From positions 1 to 8,760 of the forward strand of contig JANXXF010000382.1 of NCBI GenBank assembly GCA_025350775.1: a stretch of 8,760 nucleotides of DNA. The letters are read 5' to 3'. Numbering within the stretch: the stretch's first letter is position 1; each line of letters opens with the position of its first letter. The notes under the pieces are model-generated. The model worked only from the letters and a program-made list of their open reading frames with translations. It was not told the DNA's origin and searched no databases. The position numbers and the translations under genes are program-made. Below, piece after piece: positions 6,657-8,760 of this stretch. Source of the stretch: Actinomycetes bacterium. Lineage in GTDB: Bacteria > Actinomycetota > Thermoleophilia > Gaiellales > Gaiellaceae.

Positions 6657-8036
6657 AGGGCCGCGTCGGTCTCCGGACGCGGCTCGCCCTCGGCTTGGTC
6701 GGGGTGGCGCTGCTCGGCGTCGGGGTCGCGACGCTACTCGCCGATCTCGGGCTGGAGCCCCGCCTCAATGATGCAGCGCGGGCGCGCCTGCAGCGCTCCG
6801 CCACGCACTTGGCCGAGATCGCAGCGAAGGTCTACCGCGAGGATGCCGGCTGGCGGCCGGCGGGGGTTGTCACCCTCGGCCACTTCGCTGGGATCGACGG
6901 GCTTCGAGTGACGCTGCGCAGCGCGGCCGGAAAGCGCGTCGGCGGGCTGTCGCCTGCGATCGGCTCGACCGCGTCCGCCCCGGTCGTCGTCGCCGGGCGC
7001 CGGATCGGGGACGTCACCGTCAGCCAGGTTGACGGTGGCCTGCTCACGCCGGAGGAGGCGCACCTGCGGCACTCGCTCGACCGTCTCCAGCTCGTCGCCG
7101 GCCTGCTCTCTGGCGCGGCCGCGCTGGGGGTCGCGTTCCTGCTGGCGCAGACGCTCGCGCGACCGCTGCGCCGGATCCGGCAGACGGCACAGGCCATGGA
7201 GCGCGGGGAGCTCACCGCCCGTGTCCGGCTCACGGGCGATCCCGAGGTGCGCGCCGTCGGCCATGCGCTGAACCGGCTCGCCGAGACGCTCGGACAGGAG
7301 GAGCGACTGCGTAAGGAGAGCGTCGCCGACCTCGCGCACGAGCTGCGCACCCCTGTGACCGGGCTGCTTTCCCGGATCGAGGCAGCGCAGGACGGCGTGC
7401 TCTCCGACCAGCCCGCGAACCTCGCTGCGATGCACACCGAGGCGCTTCGCCTCACCCGCTTCCTCGACGACCTTTCGAGCCTCGCCGATGCGCAGCGCCC
7501 CGGACTGCTGCTCGACCGGCACACCGTCGACCTCGCTGAGGTCGCGCGCGCCGAGGCGAACGCCTCTGCCGACCGACCGCGTCGCCTCGGCCGGGATCGA
7601 CCTCGCTACCGAGCTGCAGTCGGTGTGGGTGAGCGCCGACCCCGAGCGGATCGGTCAGGTCGTCGGGAACCTGCTCTCGAACGCGCTTCGGTACACGAAC
7701 CGGGGTGGTGAAGTACGCGTGGCCGTTAGGCGCGATGGCCGGGGAGCCGTGCTCGAAGTGATGGACACGGGCATCGGTATCGAGCCGGGTGACCTGCGGT
7801 TCATCTTCACGCGTCTCTGGCGCGGCGAGAAGTCGCGCTCGCGCGTCACGGGCGGCGCAGGTATCGGCCTCGCTGTCGTCGATTAGCTTGTGCGCGCCCA
7901 CGACGGCCGGATCGACGTCGAGAGCACGCCGGGGCAGGGCTCCCGCTTCCAGGTTTTCCTGCCGGCGAGTGCCGCTCCCGGTCGGGATCTCTCGCGCGGG
8001 GAAGGGGTGCGGCGGAAGCCGCTCGACGTGGTCTGA
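6647..8036 (+). pseudogene. Sensor histidine kinase, broken by a frameshift and a nonsense codon
   Basis: Partner kinase of the preceding regulator, starting inside its last codons (10-base overlap). The intact 5' part encodes TM1 (12-34), an extracytoplasmic sensor of about 110 residues, TM2 (146-168), HAMP (169-220) and the HisKA helix with H231 in LAHELRTPVTGL. At 7571-7578 the sequence GACCGACC is a 4-bp tandem duplication. The reading frame then runs to an irrelevant TGA at 7709-7711, and the ATPase domain continues in the next frame: NLLSNALRYTN (N box), MDTGIGIEP (G1), SRVTGGAGIGLAVV (G2). Deleting one GACC joins the two halves seamlessly (NASADRVASAGIDLATEL). Then TAG at 7884-7886 stands where kinases of this type have a Glu-like codon before LVRAHDGRIDVESTPGQGSRF; the frame ends at TGA 8034-8036. 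Restored length would be 461 residues. The 354-residue product actually encoded keeps the sensor and H231 but lacks the ATP-binding domain, so it cannot autophosphorylate. Confidence 0.9.
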
Positions 8037-8100
8037 GCGAGCCCGGGTGGCGACAACGACGTCGAGGCGTTCCTGCCGCGCTCCTGGGAATTTTCGCCGT

Positions 8101-8117
8101 GCTTCATCGAATCTGCA
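8101..8117 (+). promoter_or_regulatory. OmpR/PhoB-type direct repeat, site 3
   Basis: GCTTCA-tcgaa-TCTGCA: each half differs from TCTTCA at one base, and the half-sites again start 11 bp apart. It lies 37 bases before the GTG of the membrane protein gene. The downstream sequence (GGCG, then a GAC, then AT-richer bases) resembles the stretch after site 1, which strengthens the idea of a shared promoter design. Confidence 0.35.
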
Positions 8118-8154
8118 CACGGCGTTGCGACAGTTCTAGCGTGATTGGCTTTCC

Positions 8155-8616
8155 GTGCTCGGCGTGGTACCTGGTGCCGCCATTCTCGACCTGGTCGTCG
8201 CCAGTGTCGTTTACGGCCGCCCTCCCAGCGAGCTCTCGGGCCGCTCTCGGCCTCGAGTCGTCACTGGTCGGGAGCTCCGGCGGTCAGCGAGCGTGATTTT
8301 TCTCGGCCCGACCCCGGCGCGACCCAAGGCGATCTCACGCTACTGGTCGTCGCTCTTCGCAGCCTGGGGCCTGGCAGCCGGGGTTGCGTCACAACTGCTG
8401 GTCTCCGCCGGATTCGCCGGCGGAGACGGCGGCAGCGATCGGTGGCTGATCCGTGGAGTGGCCGTGGCGATCGCACTCTGCGGAGCCATCCCGGCGCTCC
8501 GGCGAGTTGGCCGCCACGCTCTCGCTGTGACGGCTCGGCTCGTTGCGGTCGGGAGCCTGCTTGCTGCTTTTGCCCTGTCGGGCCTGGTGATGGTCGCGGT
8601 CCTCGGCGGTCGTTGA
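8155..8616 (+). CDS. Small membrane protein of unknown function
   Basis: 153 residues from a GTG; an in-frame TAG at 8137 limits the start to this GTG or a later one such as 8164. No family is recognised. The sequence shows a weak hydrophobic start (3-20), an Arg/Pro-rich linker (21-60), and three likely membrane helices at about 65-86 (SSLFAAWGLAAGVASQLLV), 98-115 and 125-150. The middle loop is Gly/Asp-rich (FAGGDGGSDRW). The hydrophobic pattern supports this frame over an overlapping Arg-rich frame at 8145-8630. The ribosome binding site is weak. A direct repeat like that before the response regulator lies just upstream, so the gene may belong to the same regulon. A perfect 10-bp inverted repeat lies within it at 8401-8427. 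Confidence 0.6.
   Translation: MLGVVPGAAILDLVVASVVYGRPPSELSGRSRPRVVTGRELRRSASVIFLGPTPARPKAISRYWSSLFAAWGLAAGVASQLLVSAGFAGGDGGSDRWLIRGVAVAIALCGAIPALRRVGRHALAVTARLVAVGSLLAAFALSGLVMVAVLGGR
8401..8427. repeat. Perfect 10-bp inverted repeat inside the membrane protein gene
   Basis: GTCTCCGCCG (8401-8410), a seven-base spacer, then CGGCGGAGAC (8418-8427). It encodes the Gly-rich loop. It could form a strong hairpin in the mRNA; no T-tract follows. Confidence 0.6.
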
Positions 8617-8662
8617 AGATAGGCCGGTAGGCGCTGTCTGGCAAGCGCATCTCCTCGTCGCG
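8617..8662. terminator. Short convergent intergenic gap with a weak hairpin
   Basis: Between the converging membrane-protein and M23 genes, GCGCT and AGCGC form a 5-bp stem with an eight-base loop (about 8632-8649). No T-run follows. It might serve as a shared terminator, but support is weak. Confidence 0.2.
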
Positions 8663-8760
8663 CTAGAGGTAGCTCATCGGGTCGACCGGGTTCCCTCCGA
8701 CTCGTACCTCGAAGTGGACGTGATCGCCGAAGCAATGCCCGGTGCAACCGACCGCTGCGA
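8663..8760 (-). CDS. M23-family peptidase, C-terminal end (partial, runs off the window)
   Basis: The minus strand reads GCTGHCFGDHVHFEVRVGGN, then PVDPMSYL and a TAG at 8665-8663. This is the end of a LytM/M23 zinc metallopeptidase domain, which cleaves peptidoglycan cross-bridges or stem peptides outside the cell. The HxH pair in DHVHFEV supplies a zinc ligand and a catalytic His, and GGNPVDPMSYL is the usual domain end. The protein stops right after the domain, as is common. The other zinc ligands, signal peptide and any coiled coil lie outside the window, so whether it is an active enzyme or an EnvC/NlpD-like activator cannot be told. Confidence 0.85.
   Translation of the reverse strand, partial: AAVGCTGHCFGDHVHFEVRVGGNPVDPMSYL

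Noticed and set aside
7571..7578. Programmed ribosomal frameshift in the kinase
   Set aside because: There is no slippery heptamer or following pseudoknot; a 4-bp tandem duplication explains the shift, and a second lesion follows downstream.
7488..7886. Separate gene encoding a stand-alone kinase ATPase domain
   Set aside because: Its first 35 residues are shadow sequence, and the domain joins exactly to the upstream kinase once the GACC duplication is removed, so it is one broken gene.
7884..7886. Recoded TAG (pyrrolysine or readthrough)
   Set aside because: The position is normally a Glu-like residue one base away from TAG, and the gene is already frameshifted; decay is simpler.
8145..8630. 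161-codon plus-strand frame overlapping the membrane protein
   Set aside because: Arg/Ser-rich with no hydrophobic pattern, whereas the alternative frame gives three clean membrane helices.
1..8760. CRISPR arrays, tRNA/rRNA genes, insertion sequences
   Set aside because: No regular repeats with spacers, no cloverleaf or rRNA-like sequence, and no transposase or terminal inverted repeats could be found by reading.

Overview
The window is GC-rich bacterial DNA with GC-biased codon third positions, short intergenic gaps and GTG starts. Together with an M23 peptidase, an NlpC/P60 fragment, a DHA2-type exporter and an OmpR-type two-component pair, this suggests a high-GC actinobacterium (Actinomycetota), possibly of the Thermoleophilia type. 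The lineage is inferred from style only; no marker gene is present.

Left part (1-1185): 1-168 holds nothing I recognise. A minus-strand GNAT acetyltransferase follows (169-588) with a near-perfect Shine-Dalgarno. Between it and the next gene are about 600 bases of mostly non-coding DNA. These contain what look like scraps of a PEP-utilising mobile domain (minus strand, about 705-855), a TCTTCA direct repeat (979-995), and a small frame-broken ORF (1047-1144).

Centre (1186-5676), all plus strand: a 14-TM-type DHA2 drug/proton exporter, then a heavy-metal P1B-type ATPase, then a secreted Met/His-rich protein whose ATG overlaps the ATPase stop (ATGA). The last two form a tightly coupled metal (most likely copper) efflux and extracytoplasmic metal-binding pair. 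The ATPase has CPD in place of CPC in its membrane metal site, and an HMA-like N-terminal domain without its CxxC.

Right part (5677-8760): a GC hairpin, a 5'-truncated NlpC/P60 remnant on the minus strand, then an OmpR-family response regulator overlapping a histidine kinase. Both look impaired. The regulator has Asn where the phospho-acceptor Asp should be. The kinase is broken by a 4-bp tandem duplication (frameshift) and, further on, by a GAG-to-TAG type nonsense codon. A small three-helix membrane protein of unknown function follows, and the window ends in the C-terminus of an M23 peptidase on the minus strand.

A unifying signal is a direct repeat of TCTTCA-like hexamers with an 11-bp period. 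It occurs three times: upstream of the exporter/metal cluster, just upstream of the response regulator, and just upstream of the small membrane protein gene. This is the layout expected for an OmpR/PhoB-type regulator, so the genes may form one small regulon whose sensor has decayed.
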